From the NCBI RefSeq assembly GCF_015234275.1, contig NZ_JADGII010000012.1: 64,000 nucleotides of DNA, one strand, 5' to 3'. The position numbers and the translations under genes are program-made. The notes beneath the pieces were generated by a model. The model was given only the letters and a program-made list of their open reading frames with translations. It was not told where the DNA came from and did no database searches. Positions 34,438-43,589 of the stretch are shown in pieces (position 1 is the stretch's first letter; each line of letters begins with the position of its first letter). The stretch is from Prosthecochloris ethylica. GTDB taxonomy: Bacteria > Bacteroidota > Chlorobiia > Chlorobiales > Chlorobiaceae.

Positions 34438-35634
34438 ATGAAGAGAGACTATTACGAGGTTCTCGGCCTTGACCGGTCGGCAAGCAAGGACGAGATCAAG
34501 AAAGCATACAGAAAGCTTGCAATGAAGTACCATCCGGACAAGAATCCGGGTAACGAAGAGGCTGAAGAGAAGTTCAAGGAAGCCAACGAGGCGTACGAGG
34601 TTCTCAGTAATGAGGACAAGCGCAGGCGTTATGACCAGTTCGGGCATGCCGGTGTTGGCGGAGCTGGCGCAGCTGGAGGAGGACCCTTCGGCGGCGGTGC
34701 CGGGCCTGGTGACTTCAATGATATATTCAGTGCATTCAACGATATTTTCGGTGGAGGCGCCCGTGGCGGCGGCGGATCTCCGTTCGGGTTCGAGGATGTA
34801 TTCAGCGGAGGCGGGGGCCAGAGGCGCTCACGTTCTGCTGGTGTCAGCGGCAGCGATCTGAAAATCCGTCTCAAGCTTACCCTCGAGGAGATTGCTAAGG
34901 GAGTTGAAAAGACCCTCAAGATCAAGAAACAGATTCGCTGTGAGGAGTGTAACGGTACCGGCTCGAAAACCGGTGAGCTCGAGGTGTGTCCGACCTGCCA
35001 GGGCAGTGGCGAGGTCCGTCAGGCCTCGAAAACCATGTTCGGGCAGTTTGTCAATATTGCCGCGTGTCCGACCTGCGGAGGTGAAGGACGCATCGTCAAG
35101 GATCGCTGTACGGCCTGCCATGGGGAAGGCATCAGGCAGGGTGAGGCGACCGTCAAAGTCTCCATTCCGGCAGGAGTGGAAGACGGCAATTACCTGACAT
35201 TGAGAGGCCAGGGGAATGCCGGCCCTCGTGGAGGCGCAAATGGTGACCTGATTGTCGTGATCGAAGAGATTCAGCACAAGCTCTTTATCCGGCGGGGTGA
35301 TGACGTGATTTACAATCTGGCGCTGAGCTATCCGGACATGGTTCTCGGTACCAAGGTCGATGTGCCGACACTCGATGGGCGGGTGAAACTGACTGTTCCG
35401 GCTTCGACCCAGCCCAATACCATGCTGAGGATCAGTGGCAAGGGGATCGGGCATCTCAAGGGCCCCGGCCGGGGAGACCATCTCGTTCGCGTCAACGTTT
35501 TCGTGCCGAAAGAGGTGAACCATCAGGACCGGAAGCATCTCGAGGAGCTGAGGAAGTCAGCTCATCTTGTGCCGGATGAAAAAACAGAGCACGAGAAGAG
35601 TTTTTTTGAAAAAGCCCGTGATATCTTCGGATAA
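34438..35634 (+). CDS. dnaJ: Chaperone protein DnaJ
   Basis: DnaJ, 398 residues, stimulates the DnaK ATPase. Order of domains: J domain (1-70) with the HPD tripeptide in KYHPDKNPG; a Gly/Phe-rich linker (about 72-130); four zinc-binding repeats CEECNGTG, CPTCQGSG, CPTCGGEG and CTACHGEG (about 165-225); and the C-terminal peptide-binding domain ending near residue 360. It is the last gene of hrcA-grpE-dnaJ, followed by a strong terminator. Confidence 0.97.
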   Translation: MKRDYYEVLGLDRSASKDEIKKAYRKLAMKYHPDKNPGNEEAEEKFKEANEAYEVLSNEDKRRRYDQFGHAGVGGAGAAGGGPFGGGAGPGDFNDIFSAFNDIFGGGARGGGGSPFGFEDVFSGGGGQRRSRSAGVSGSDLKIRLKLTLEEIAKGVEKTLKIKKQIRCEECNGTGSKTGELEVCPTCQGSGEVRQASKTMFGQFVNIAACPTCGGEGRIVKDRCTACHGEGIRQGEATVKVSIPAGVEDGNYLTLRGQGNAGPRGGANGDLIVVIEEIQHKLFIRRGDDVIYNLALSYPDMVLGTKVDVPTLDGRVKLTVPASTQPNTMLRISGKGIGHLKGPGRGDHLVRVNVFVPKEVNHQDRKHLEELRKSAHLVPDEKTEHEKSFFEKARDIFG

Positions 35635-35638
35635 CGAC

Positions 35639-35670
35639 AAAAAAGCCCCGTTGATTGACGGGGCTTTTTT
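35639..35670. terminator. Terminator of hrcA-grpE-dnaJ
   Basis: AAGCCCCGT (35643-35651) pairs with ACGGGGCTT (35658-35666) around a 6-nt loop, with A-runs on the left and a T-run on the right. It can end dnaJ on the plus strand and the flavodoxin-like gene on the minus strand. Confidence 0.9.
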
Positions 35671-35681
35671 CCTGCCTGTCT

Positions 35682-36305
35682 TTATCGTTCCATTTCTCCC
35701 TTTGCCTCTTCGACAACCTCCAGGGTGATCTCCCTGTAGCCGGCTTCTTCGGCATATTCTTCTGTAATCATCCGGACACGGTTCTGGAAGAACGGCGGAA
35801 TCATTTCGAGCATTTCAAGCGCTTCGTCGGTCCAGTGCAGCGATGCATCCCGCTGTTTTACTGCCGTTCTGTAATTTTGCGTGAGTTCTTCGATGTAGCC
35901 GTCAAGCACTTCCTCATTTCGCAGCTGATCCGGAGCGAAAATTTTTTCTGCCAGGATCTTGTTGCGCATGAGGTGGATTTTCAGCTGGGGGAGGTACATC
36001 ATGGTCGCCATGGGCTCCGGACTGCCGCAGGTGAGAAAGAGCGCGACTTTCTTGCGCTTGAGGTATTTCTTGAGATTGCTCTGGATCAATGCACCCAGCA
36101 GCTCGGAGGAGACCAGAAGGTAGTAGACCGGTGCCCCGAGAATGATAACGTCAAAGTCCTGCACGAAGCTGTAATCAGCGACAGCCTTGCATTTGGCTTT
36201 TTCGACATACGCGCCGGTTTTTGCGAGTTTCTGGCCGAGGAGCTCGATAAACGTATCGGTCGATCCTCCGACAGTACGGGTGTCGTAAAGAATGATTGCT
36301 TTCAT
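35682..36305 (-). CDS. Flavodoxin-domain protein
   Basis: A protein of about 207 residues with an N-terminal flavodoxin-like fold: MKAIILYDTRTVGGSTDTF carries the phosphate-binding loop for FMN (T/S-rich), and DFDVIILGAPVYYLLVSSEL is the second FMN-contact segment. The C-terminal 80 residues are helical and not assigned. It resembles protoporphyrinogen-oxidase-HemG-like or general flavodoxin-domain proteins rather than a short electron-carrier flavodoxin. The frame is open to 36560; I place the start at 36305, with 36329 (MATSSRQQ) as an alternative. Confidence 0.8.
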   Translation of the reverse strand: MKAIILYDTRTVGGSTDTFIELLGQKLAKTGAYVEKAKCKAVADYSFVQDFDVIILGAPVYYLLVSSELLGALIQSNLKKYLKRKKVALFLTCGSPEPMATMMYLPQLKIHLMRNKILAEKIFAPDQLRNEEVLDGYIEELTQNYRTAVKQRDASLHWTDEALEMLEMIPPFFQNRVRMITEEYAEEAGYREITLEVVEEAKGEMER

Positions 36306-36444
36306 CTGTTGCCGGGAAGATGTAGCCATAAGTCTGGATGGATTGGTTGTGGCGAGGTCTGTGGTGCGTGTTTGTTGTATCCCTGAATTTACGATTTTGA
36401 ACGGCAAGGGGAAAGAGAGCGCGAGGAGGGAATTGTCGATCGAC

Positions 36445-36475
36445 AAAAAAAGGGGCCGATGCGGCCCCTTTTTTT
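36445..36475. terminator. Terminator of gap
   Basis: AGGGGCCG (36451-36458) and CGGCCCCT (36462-36469) pair around a 3-nt loop, flanked by A-runs left and T-runs right. The element lies 5 bp after the gap stop on the minus strand and is a good intrinsic terminator there. Confidence 0.88.
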
Positions 36476-36480
36476 CATTC

Positions 36481-37485
36481 TTACACGAAGTTCGCGTAGA
36501 TCTCGAGAAGATCGACCACCCTGGAGGAGTAGCCGAGTTCGTTGTCGTACCAGCCGACAACCTTGACGAGGGTTCCTGACGACATGGTCAGGAGGGAGTC
36601 GAAAATACAGGAATGCGCATTGCCGACGATGTCCTGCGAGACAACCGGGTCGGTGCAGAACTCGAGTACGCCGCGCATGTTGCCTTCAGCTGCTTTCTTC
36701 ATTGCCGCGTTGATCTCTTCCTTTGTCGCCGGTTTTTTCAGGATAACCGACAGGTCGGTGACCGAACCGTCAGGTACCGGAACGCGCATTGCCATGCCGT
36801 CGAGCTTGCCGGCAAGCTCCGGAACGACGAGGCCGATGGCTTTGGCGGCACCGGTGCTGGTCGGGATGATGGAGCTCATGGCTGTACGGGCGCGACGGAG
36901 GTCCTTGTGCGGAAGGTCCAGGATTCGCTGGTCGTTGGTGACAGCATGAACTGTCGTCATGAAGCCTTTCTCGATGCCGAAGCTGTCTTCGAGCACTTTG
37001 GCCATCGGAGCGAGGCAGTTGGTGGTGCAGCTGGCATTCGAGACGATCTCTTCGTCACCGGTGATGATATCGTCATTGACGCCAAGTACGATGGTTGCAT
37101 CAACCTCGTTTTTTGCCGGTGCGGAGATGACGACCTTTTTCGCGCCCGCAGCCAGGTGCTTTGCGGCGGCTTCGCGTTTGGTGAAAATGCCTGTTGACTC
37201 CACGACAAGGTCGACACCGAGATCTTTCCATGGAAGCTGTTCAGGGTCTTTTTCAGAGCAGATCGTGATTTTCTGACCGTTGACGACAATGTTATTGTCT
37301 TCGACGCTGATCTCTGCATCGAGCACGCCGTGCGTTGAGTCATATTTCAGGAGGTGAGCGAGCGTGGCGGTATCACAAAGGTCGTTTATTGCGACAATTT
37401 CAACTTTTTCATTTGCCATTGCCTGGCGGAAAACAAGTCGACCGATACGTCCGAATCCGTTAATTCCGACTTTTACTTTTGCCAT
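36481..37485 (-). CDS. gap: Glyceraldehyde-3-phosphate dehydrogenase, type I
   Basis: A 334-residue phosphorylating GAPDH used in glycolysis and gluconeogenesis. The NAD-binding motif VKVGINGFGRIGR is at residues 4-16, with the NDL adenosine-contact motif at 34-36. The catalytic cysteine is C153 in SNASCTTNCLAP, and the downstream RTAMSSIIPTSTGAAKA is canonical. The single-gene unit is bounded by a strong terminator downstream. In a CO2 fixer using the reductive TCA cycle it mainly serves sugar synthesis (inference). Confidence 0.97.
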   Translation of the reverse strand: MAKVKVGINGFGRIGRLVFRQAMANEKVEIVAINDLCDTATLAHLLKYDSTHGVLDAEISVEDNNIVVNGQKITICSEKDPEQLPWKDLGVDLVVESTGIFTKREAAAKHLAAGAKKVVISAPAKNEVDATIVLGVNDDIITGDEEIVSNASCTTNCLAPMAKVLEDSFGIEKGFMTTVHAVTNDQRILDLPHKDLRRARTAMSSIIPTSTGAAKAIGLVVPELAGKLDGMAMRVPVPDGSVTDLSVILKKPATKEEINAAMKKAAEGNMRGVLEFCTDPVVSQDIVGNAHSCIFDSLLTMSSGTLVKVVGWYDNELGYSSRVVDLLEIYANFV

Positions 37486-37604
37486 AATAACGTGTTCAGG
37501 TTTGTAAGTTCTGTAGGTAGTGTACGACTGAGATCAGTTCGCTGATATGGCTGTCCTGTTGCGGGACACCGTAGCAGGAAGATAAAATAACAATACAGAA
37601 ATCT

Positions 37605-39041
37605 TTATGAATTTTTAGCAAAACTTTCGCTCAGCATCGATTTGAGGCCGTCGAAACTCCCGTTGCTGAGCAGAATGACCACGTCTCCCGTGGTGACGTG
37701 GGTTTCAAGAAACGCCCTGATGTCAGCAGGGTAGGGGGTGTCGCTGCTGCCGGCGGCCCATGCGGTTTTGCCCCTCCTGATGAGTTCCTCTGCAAGTGTT
37801 CGGGTGTCGAGCCGTTCATCGGGTGCGTACCGTTCAGGACGGTGAACCTTTCCCAGAATGACCACATCCGCTGCATCGAAGCTCGAGAGATAGGCGTCCT
37901 GGAAAATGTTACGGGTGCTGGTGTTGGAACGTGGCTCGAAACACGCAATCAGGCGCCGGTTGCCGAACCGCTGTCTCACGGCTTCCAGCGTTGTTCGAAC
38001 CGCTGTCGGATGGTGTGCGAAGTCGTCGATCAGGGTGATGTCGTCTTTGAGGCCCTCGATGATGTCCATTCGCCGTTTCGGGGGCATGAACCGTTCGAGC
38101 CCGTAACGGATGTGGTCGAATGCAATGCCTGCGGCCCTTGCCGCGGCAGTGGCTGCCAGCGTGTTCATCAGGTTGTGCTTTCCATGGAGAGGGCTTCGGA
38201 ACGTTCCGCAGGATTTCCCCCCGCAGAAGAGCTCGAACGATGTGCCTGCACCGGAAAAACTGATGTTACGTGCAGACCAGTCTGTCGCGATATCCAGCCC
38301 GAACCGTTCGACCCGGCAGAGTGCGTGCCGGCTGAGTTCTTCGACGGCCTGGTCATGCGCATTGCACAGCAGCAGGCCTTCTGACGGGATCAGGTTGATG
38401 AAATGGTGAAACGAACGCTTGATCTCATCGAGGGATGAGAAGATATCGGCATGATCGAATTCGATATTGTTCATGATGGCGATATCGGGTCGGTAGTGCA
38501 TGAATTTGCTCCGCTTGTCGAAAAAAGCGGTGTCATATTCGTCACCTTCTGTGAGAAACCAGCCGTCGGCAGACGATCCCGAGGGCCGGCATCCGCAGTT
38601 GAAGTTTTCCGCGATGCCTCCCACAAGAAAACCGGGGAGCCTGCCTCCGGATTCGAACAGCCAGGCGGCAAGAGACGTGGTGGTGGTTTTGCCGTGGGTT
38701 CCGGTAACCACGACCGATCTGTTGCCGTTGATGAGCAGTCTGCTCACGATCTCCGGCATGGATTCGAGTTTCAGGTGGTTGTTGAGGGCATATTCGACTT
38801 CGGGGTTTCCCCGGCTCTGTGCATTGCCGACGACAATCAGGTCAGGCCGTTCCTGCTCGATGTTTCGTTTGTCATACCCTTGCCGGCAGGCAATGCGATG
38901 TGCGGAGAGGTAGTCGCTCATCGGGGGGTAGAGTGCGGTATCGGACCCTGAAACCCTGTACCCTGCCTCGGAGAGCGCCACGGCTACGGAAGCCATGGCA
39001 GTTCCGCCGATCCCGATGAAATAGATCGATGCTGTACTCAT
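37605..39041 (-). CDS. mpl: UDP-MurNAc:L-Ala-gamma-D-Glu-meso-DAP ligase
   Basis: Mpl, 478 residues, recycles murein tripeptide by joining it to UDP-N-acetylmuramate. It has the Mur-ligase layout: an N-terminal nucleotide domain (IYFIGIGGTAMASVAVAL), a central ATPase with P-loop GTHGKTTTT (residues 114-122), and a C-terminal domain (VVILGKVHRPERYAPDER). The FLTEGDEYDTAFFDKRSKF segment is typical for Mpl rather than MurC. It is the last gene of the long minus-strand set, 21 bp after the MFS transporter. Confidence 0.9.
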   Translation of the reverse strand: MSTASIYFIGIGGTAMASVAVALSEAGYRVSGSDTALYPPMSDYLSAHRIACRQGYDKRNIEQERPDLIVVGNAQSRGNPEVEYALNNHLKLESMPEIVSRLLINGNRSVVVTGTHGKTTTTSLAAWLFESGGRLPGFLVGGIAENFNCGCRPSGSSADGWFLTEGDEYDTAFFDKRSKFMHYRPDIAIMNNIEFDHADIFSSLDEIKRSFHHFINLIPSEGLLLCNAHDQAVEELSRHALCRVERFGLDIATDWSARNISFSGAGTSFELFCGGKSCGTFRSPLHGKHNLMNTLAATAAARAAGIAFDHIRYGLERFMPPKRRMDIIEGLKDDITLIDDFAHHPTAVRTTLEAVRQRFGNRRLIACFEPRSNTSTRNIFQDAYLSSFDAADVVILGKVHRPERYAPDERLDTRTLAEELIRRGKTAWAAGSSDTPYPADIRAFLETHVTTGDVVILLSNGSFDGLKSMLSESFAKNS

Positions 39042-39062
39042 GTGTCAGTCGGGTTGATCCGG

Positions 39063-40379
39063 TTATGCATTGTCTGTTGCGTGATTGAGCTTGTGGGGCG
39101 CCTTGATTCGGACGTAGATGCTGAAGAACATGAGCAGGGCGTTGATGGTACCGACGATAACGAACGGAGCCTGCGGGCTGAGGCTGTCGAAAAGATTCCC
39201 CCCGGCCTTGGCGATGATGAGGATGCCGATGGCCCCGCTGATGTTGAAGGTGCCGAGGATCGAACCCCGTTTCGTGGCGGGGGCTTCCTGCCCGATGAGT
39301 GACTGTGCCCCGAGAAAGACGCTGATCTGGCCGATTCCGAGCAGGATGAATACCAGGTAACCGATTGGTTCGAAGGGATTGTCGAGCACCAGGACCGAAA
39401 GGTTGCCCAGCATGGCCAGGAACATGCAGACGGCCAGCGCCGAGACCCTGTTGATGCGATCGATGAGAGGTCCGACGAGTGGTGCCCAGATGAGTGCCGC
39501 TACCTGGGTGATGATGAAAATGAGGGTGCCTTTCCAGAATGCATCGTCGTAGCTCAGTCCCATGGCGATGCCGGCGTTCATGCCCCAGAGGCTGATGAAG
39601 GTGCCGTTGATCGACTGGTCGCCCCTGGCGATGAAGGCTGCCGTGTAGGAGAGCAGGATTCTCGGGTTACGTGCTGCGGTCAGGCCGTTGGTGAACAGTT
39701 CCCGCAGCCCGGGCCTCTTTTCCTCTTTGAAGGGAACACCTTTCTGAAGACCTCCTGCACAGACGATCGCGGCAATGGTGGCGATGACGGCGACACTGGC
39801 GTGAGTGACGATGCCAGCCTCGATATCGCTCATGCCTCGTTTGACCAGCATGGCAGGGAGGGATCCGAAGAACTGGTTGGTGATCACGATCCCGAGACCG
39901 TTGAGCAGGCCGATCAGGGCGACCATTTTTCCCCTGGACCGTTCTGCGGGATAGTCGACCAGCACGGTCGACAGTGCACCGGTAACGGCGACCATGCCAA
40001 GGGCGTAGATGATGCGGTACAGAAAGAGGTCGGACACCGAACCGGCAAACGGGTAGAGCAGGTAGGTGATCCCGATCAGCAGGAACCCGGCGACGTACAG
40101 GGGGCGGCGACCGATGCGGTCCATGAGAATCCCGGCCGGTATGAAGAAGAGCAGGGCGATCAGCTCTGTCCAGACAACGAGGTTGCCGCTGATGGCGCCC
40201 TGTTCATTTTCCGGGATGCCGAGATGGACATTGAGAATGTAGGTCTGCCCGATCGACAGAAAGGTGATGATTCCTATCGAAAAAAAGGCCGCATAGAAAA
40301 AGGTCCAGGCATTCGACCGCCTGATCGACGGTGCGAGTTCGATTGGGCCTATGCGTGCGTTCGTGCTGTTGGTATTCAT
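39063..40379 (-). CDS. MFS transporter
   Basis: A 438-residue major facilitator protein with twelve hydrophobic segments. The loop after helix 2 has GILMDRIGRRPLYVAG, the MFS motif A (D-R-x-G-R-R/K). An internal half-way loop (residues about 210-230) is charged. The frame opens at 40418, but the ATG at 40379 (MNTNSTNARIGP) is better and leaves a 26-bp gap to the LolD-type gene. Substrate unknown. It sits between the ATPase gene and mpl. Confidence 0.85.
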   Translation of the reverse strand: MNTNSTNARIGPIELAPSIRRSNAWTFFYAAFFSIGIITFLSIGQTYILNVHLGIPENEQGAISGNLVVWTELIALLFFIPAGILMDRIGRRPLYVAGFLLIGITYLLYPFAGSVSDLFLYRIIYALGMVAVTGALSTVLVDYPAERSRGKMVALIGLLNGLGIVITNQFFGSLPAMLVKRGMSDIEAGIVTHASVAVIATIAAIVCAGGLQKGVPFKEEKRPGLRELFTNGLTAARNPRILLSYTAAFIARGDQSINGTFISLWGMNAGIAMGLSYDDAFWKGTLIFIITQVAALIWAPLVGPLIDRINRVSALAVCMFLAMLGNLSVLVLDNPFEPIGYLVFILLGIGQISVFLGAQSLIGQEAPATKRGSILGTFNISGAIGILIIAKAGGNLFDSLSPQAPFVIVGTINALLMFFSIYVRIKAPHKLNHATDNA

Positions 40380-40405
40380 CAGGATGGGTCGGGGTTGGCA
40401 GAGTA

Positions 40406-41092
40406 TCAGTTGCTGCACAGCAAGCCGTCTTCCATACGCAGACAGCGATCTGCGGTTGCGGCATACTCTTCGTTATGAGTGACGATGATAAAGGCGGTTC
40501 TGTGCTCTTTGCAGAGAGTGGCGATAAGGTCGTAGAGAATTCTGCTGTTGCGGCTGTCAAGGTTTCCGCTTGGTTCATCTGCCAGCACGATGCCCGGTTT
40601 GTTCATGAGGGCTCTGGCAATGGCAACACGCTGCTGTTCCCCTCCGGAGAGCTCCGAGGGCAGATGGTTGAGCCGGTGCTCGAGACCGAGGCTCTGCAGA
40701 AGTTCTGCAGCTCGCTCTCTGGCTGGTTTCAGTTGACCCGTTGCAATGAATTCGGCCATGGCCACGTTTTCCGCTGCCGTAAAATCCGCCAGCAGGTGGT
40801 GGAACTGAAAAACGAAGCCAATGGTGCGGTTGCGCAGTTCTGCAAGCTGTTTCGGGTTCAGGATGAACCTGCCGTCGCTGAACACTGGCTGCCGGTCGAT
40901 CGTGATACTCCCGCTGTCGGGAGTATCGAGAGTGCCGAGCATGTTGAGCAGCGTCGTCTTGCCGCTGCCCGATGCCCCGATGATCGTCACCATTTCTCCA
41001 GGTTCGACCGAGATGTCGACTCCTCGCAGAATGGTGATGGTCTGCTGGCCTGGAATGGTGTAGGATTTGACGATGTTCTCTGCGTTCAGCAT
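40406..41092 (-). CDS. LolD-type ABC ATPase without adjacent permease
   Basis: A 228-residue ABC ATPase of the LolD/MacB/FtsE class. Walker A GASGSGKT is at residues 39-46, the signature LSGGEQQRVAIARA about residues 145-158, and Walker B is IVLADEPSGNLD. LolD drives lipoprotein release together with LolC/LolE, but no permease is next to this gene; its neighbours are proA (36 bp upstream) and an MFS transporter. It is therefore LolD-like by family, with partner genes presumably elsewhere. Confidence 0.88.
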   Translation of the reverse strand: MLNAENIVKSYTIPGQQTITILRGVDISVEPGEMVTIIGASGSGKTTLLNMLGTLDTPDSGSITIDRQPVFSDGRFILNPKQLAELRNRTIGFVFQFHHLLADFTAAENVAMAEFIATGQLKPARERAAELLQSLGLEHRLNHLPSELSGGEQQRVAIARALMNKPGIVLADEPSGNLDSRNSRILYDLIATLCKEHRTAFIIVTHNEEYAATADRCLRMEDGLLCSN

Positions 41093-41128
41093 GGGTATTG
41101 CATGGCAAAAGTAAAAAAATGAAATGTG

Positions 41129-42388
41129 TTACGGTCGTATCTGACCGGTCCCTTCGATCAGCCATTTGTAGCTGCAGAGTTCCCTGAGGGCCATCGGGCC
41201 GCGTGCATGCAGTTTCTGTGTGCTGATGCCGATTTCGGCTCCGAGTCCGAACTGGGCGCCATCCGTGAATGCGGTCGAGGCATTGCTGTAGACCACCGCT
41301 GCATCGACCCGTTTCATGAACGCGTCGGTGACAGACTGGTCCGAAGCGATAATCGCTTCGCTGTGCATGGAACTGTAGCGGGCGATGTGCGCCAGCGCTT
41401 CTTCGAGGTTTCCGACTGTTTTGATCGACAGTTTCAGTGACAGGAACTCTGTGCCGAAGTGGTGTTCTTCGGCTTTCTGCAGCAGTTCTGCGGGGTAGGT
41501 GCCCAGAAGCGCAGGGTACGCGTCATCATCGGCGTAGATGATGACATGCCGTTCTCCCAGCGGGGCAGTGATGTTTCCGAGATCGTCCAGTCTGTCACGA
41601 TGGATAATCAGGGTGTCGAGGGCGTTGCATACGCTCGGCCGCCTGGTTTTGGCGTTGAGCACGATGTCGCGTCCCATGTCGAGGTCACCGCTTTTGTCGA
41701 AATAGGTGTGTACAATGCCTGCTCCGGTTTCGATGACCGGAACTGATGCGTGATCCCTGACATAGTCGATCAGCTGCTGGCTGCCGCGAGGAATGATCAC
41801 GTCGATCGCTCCCGTGGCATTGAGCATGACAGATGCTGCCTGCCGTTCAGCGGGGAGCAGATAAATGGTATCGGTGCTGAGCCCATGGTCGCTGAGCACT
41901 TCCCGAATCAGGCTGACGATCGCGATGTTGGAATCACGGGCATCGCTTCCTCCCTTGAGAACGGTTGCATTGCCGGATTTCAGGCAGAGCGAGAAGACAT
42001 CGAAGGTGACATTGGGCCGGGACTCGTAGATGATGCCGACGATGCCGAGCGGAACGCTTTCGCGCCGCAGTTCAAGTCCTCCGGGAAGTGTGCGCTGTTC
42101 AAGGATGCGCCCTGTCGGCGAGGGAAGGGATGCGACCGAGCGGATATCGTCGGCAATCGCTTTCAGGCGTTCGTCGTTGAGCATCAGGCGGTCATATTTC
42201 GGATCCGATGGGTCCATGCGTTCGAGGTCGAGCCTGTTTGCCTCGAGAATGGCCGGTGTGCGTCCGGGAATGCGTCCGGCAAGGTCAATCAGCAGCTCAT
42301 TGATCTGTGTGTCTGACAGCAGGGGCAGCGAGCGGCTGGCACTGCGGACGTCAGAGAGTTTCTTCAGGATTTCTTCTTTCATGGTCAT
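41129..42388 (-). CDS. proA: Gamma-glutamyl phosphate reductase
   Basis: ProA, 419 residues, reduces gamma-glutamyl phosphate to glutamate semialdehyde with NADPH in proline synthesis. It is an aldehyde-dehydrogenase-fold enzyme. Signatures include VPLGIVGIIYESRPNVTFDV, the catalytic-cysteine region KTRRPSVCNALDTL and the C-terminal LHARGPMALRELCSYKW. The start overlaps the end of proB by 38 bp, a common translational coupling for proBA. The next gene in the run is the LolD-type ATPase. Confidence 0.95.
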   Translation of the reverse strand: MTMKEEILKKLSDVRSASRSLPLLSDTQINELLIDLAGRIPGRTPAILEANRLDLERMDPSDPKYDRLMLNDERLKAIADDIRSVASLPSPTGRILEQRTLPGGLELRRESVPLGIVGIIYESRPNVTFDVFSLCLKSGNATVLKGGSDARDSNIAIVSLIREVLSDHGLSTDTIYLLPAERQAASVMLNATGAIDVIIPRGSQQLIDYVRDHASVPVIETGAGIVHTYFDKSGDLDMGRDIVLNAKTRRPSVCNALDTLIIHRDRLDDLGNITAPLGERHVIIYADDDAYPALLGTYPAELLQKAEEHHFGTEFLSLKLSIKTVGNLEEALAHIARYSSMHSEAIIASDQSVTDAFMKRVDAAVVYSNASTAFTDGAQFGLGAEIGISTQKLHARGPMALRELCSYKWLIEGTGQIRP

Positions 42389-43484
42389 GGTGCGCTGAGT
42401 TGATATAGAGATAATCGTAATGAATCAGTGGTTTCTGATCATGGTGGCCGAGCAGTTTCCTGGTTTCCTCGGCACTGTAGCGGGCCATTCCGTAGCCGAT
42501 GGCATCTCCATGCATACTACAGATTTTTATGATGTCTCCCTTGTAAAAGCTTCCCCGTACCTCTTCGATGCCGACCGGCAGGAGGCTGTTTGCCTCGGTC
42601 GGAGATCGCAGTGCGGCTTCGGCTCCGGCATTGATGATGACAGCCCCTTTTTCCATGCCTTCACTGTGGGCAAGCCATTGCTTGCGCCCATGGGTCCGCT
42701 CCTGGGCCAGGAACTTCGTTCCGGCAGGCTTGCCGGAGAGCAGGTCGTAGAGAATACCCGGGGTTCTGCCGTTGGCGATGTGCACGGTAATGCCGAAACG
42801 GGCGAGTTTCTGACCGATATGGCATTTTGTCAGCATGCCGCCCCGTCCGAATTCTGATTTGCCTGGCCGTATCGAGCGCTGGAACTGCTGGTCGTCAGGG
42901 TCTATTTCCCGGATGATCTGCTGTGCCCCGCCGGAGCTGGAGAGGTCGAAGACGCCGTCGACGTGAGACAGAATGATATGGGCGTCTACATGCATCATCG
43001 ATGCGATCAGTCCGGAGAGTTCATCGTTATCGGTAAACATCAGCTCGGTGACAGAGACGGCATCGTTTTCGTTGATGACCGGAATGATCCCCTGCTGCAG
43101 AAGCGATGTAAAGCAGGTGCGCATGTTGAGATAGTGCTGACGGTCCCTGAAATCGCTTTTCGTGACCAGGATCTGGGCAATGAGCACGCCGTGGCGTTCG
43201 AACAGGTCTGAATAGGTGTTGATGAGCCTGATCTGTCCCGTGGATGACAGGACCTGGCGCCGGGCAACCGGAGGGTAGGAGTTCGGAAGAGTGAGGATGG
43301 AACGCCCGGCACCGACGGCGCCGGATGAGACCAGGAGGACCTCCACGCCCTGATTGCGCAGGCGGGCAATCTGCGTGGTCAGCTGCTCAAGGATTCCCTG
43401 GTCGAGTTCTCCGCTGGGGGTGGTGATGACATTGGTGCCGATTTTGACAACAATTTTTCTGTACACCGGATCGTGTATATACAT
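42351..43484 (-). CDS. proB: Glutamate 5-kinase with PUA domain
   Basis: ProB, 377 residues, phosphorylates glutamate in the first, proline-inhibited step of proline synthesis. The amino-acid-kinase domain starts KIVVKIGTNVITTPSGELD and has VSSGAVGAGR. The C-terminal domain (about residues 290-370) looks like a PUA domain (KGAVIINAGAEAAL, GSFYKGDIIKICSM), the full-length form. It overlaps proA by 38 bp and follows the antiporter gene by 105 bp. Confidence 0.95.
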   Translation of the reverse strand: MYIHDPVYRKIVVKIGTNVITTPSGELDQGILEQLTTQIARLRNQGVEVLLVSSGAVGAGRSILTLPNSYPPVARRQVLSSTGQIRLINTYSDLFERHGVLIAQILVTKSDFRDRQHYLNMRTCFTSLLQQGIIPVINENDAVSVTELMFTDNDELSGLIASMMHVDAHIILSHVDGVFDLSSSGGAQQIIREIDPDDQQFQRSIRPGKSEFGRGGMLTKCHIGQKLARFGITVHIANGRTPGILYDLLSGKPAGTKFLAQERTHGRKQWLAHSEGMEKGAVIINAGAEAALRSPTEANSLLPVGIEEVRGSFYKGDIIKICSMHGDAIGYGMARYSAEETRKLLGHHDQKPLIHYDYLYINSAHHDHERRNPEETL

Positions 43485-43589
43485 GATGCTTCAGAATGCC
43501 TGCGGCGGATGTGTTATCAGTGGATATGACATGCAAAAATACAAATAAAAGCGGTACACGCAACCGGCAGCCCGCCCCGTTCGACGTGT

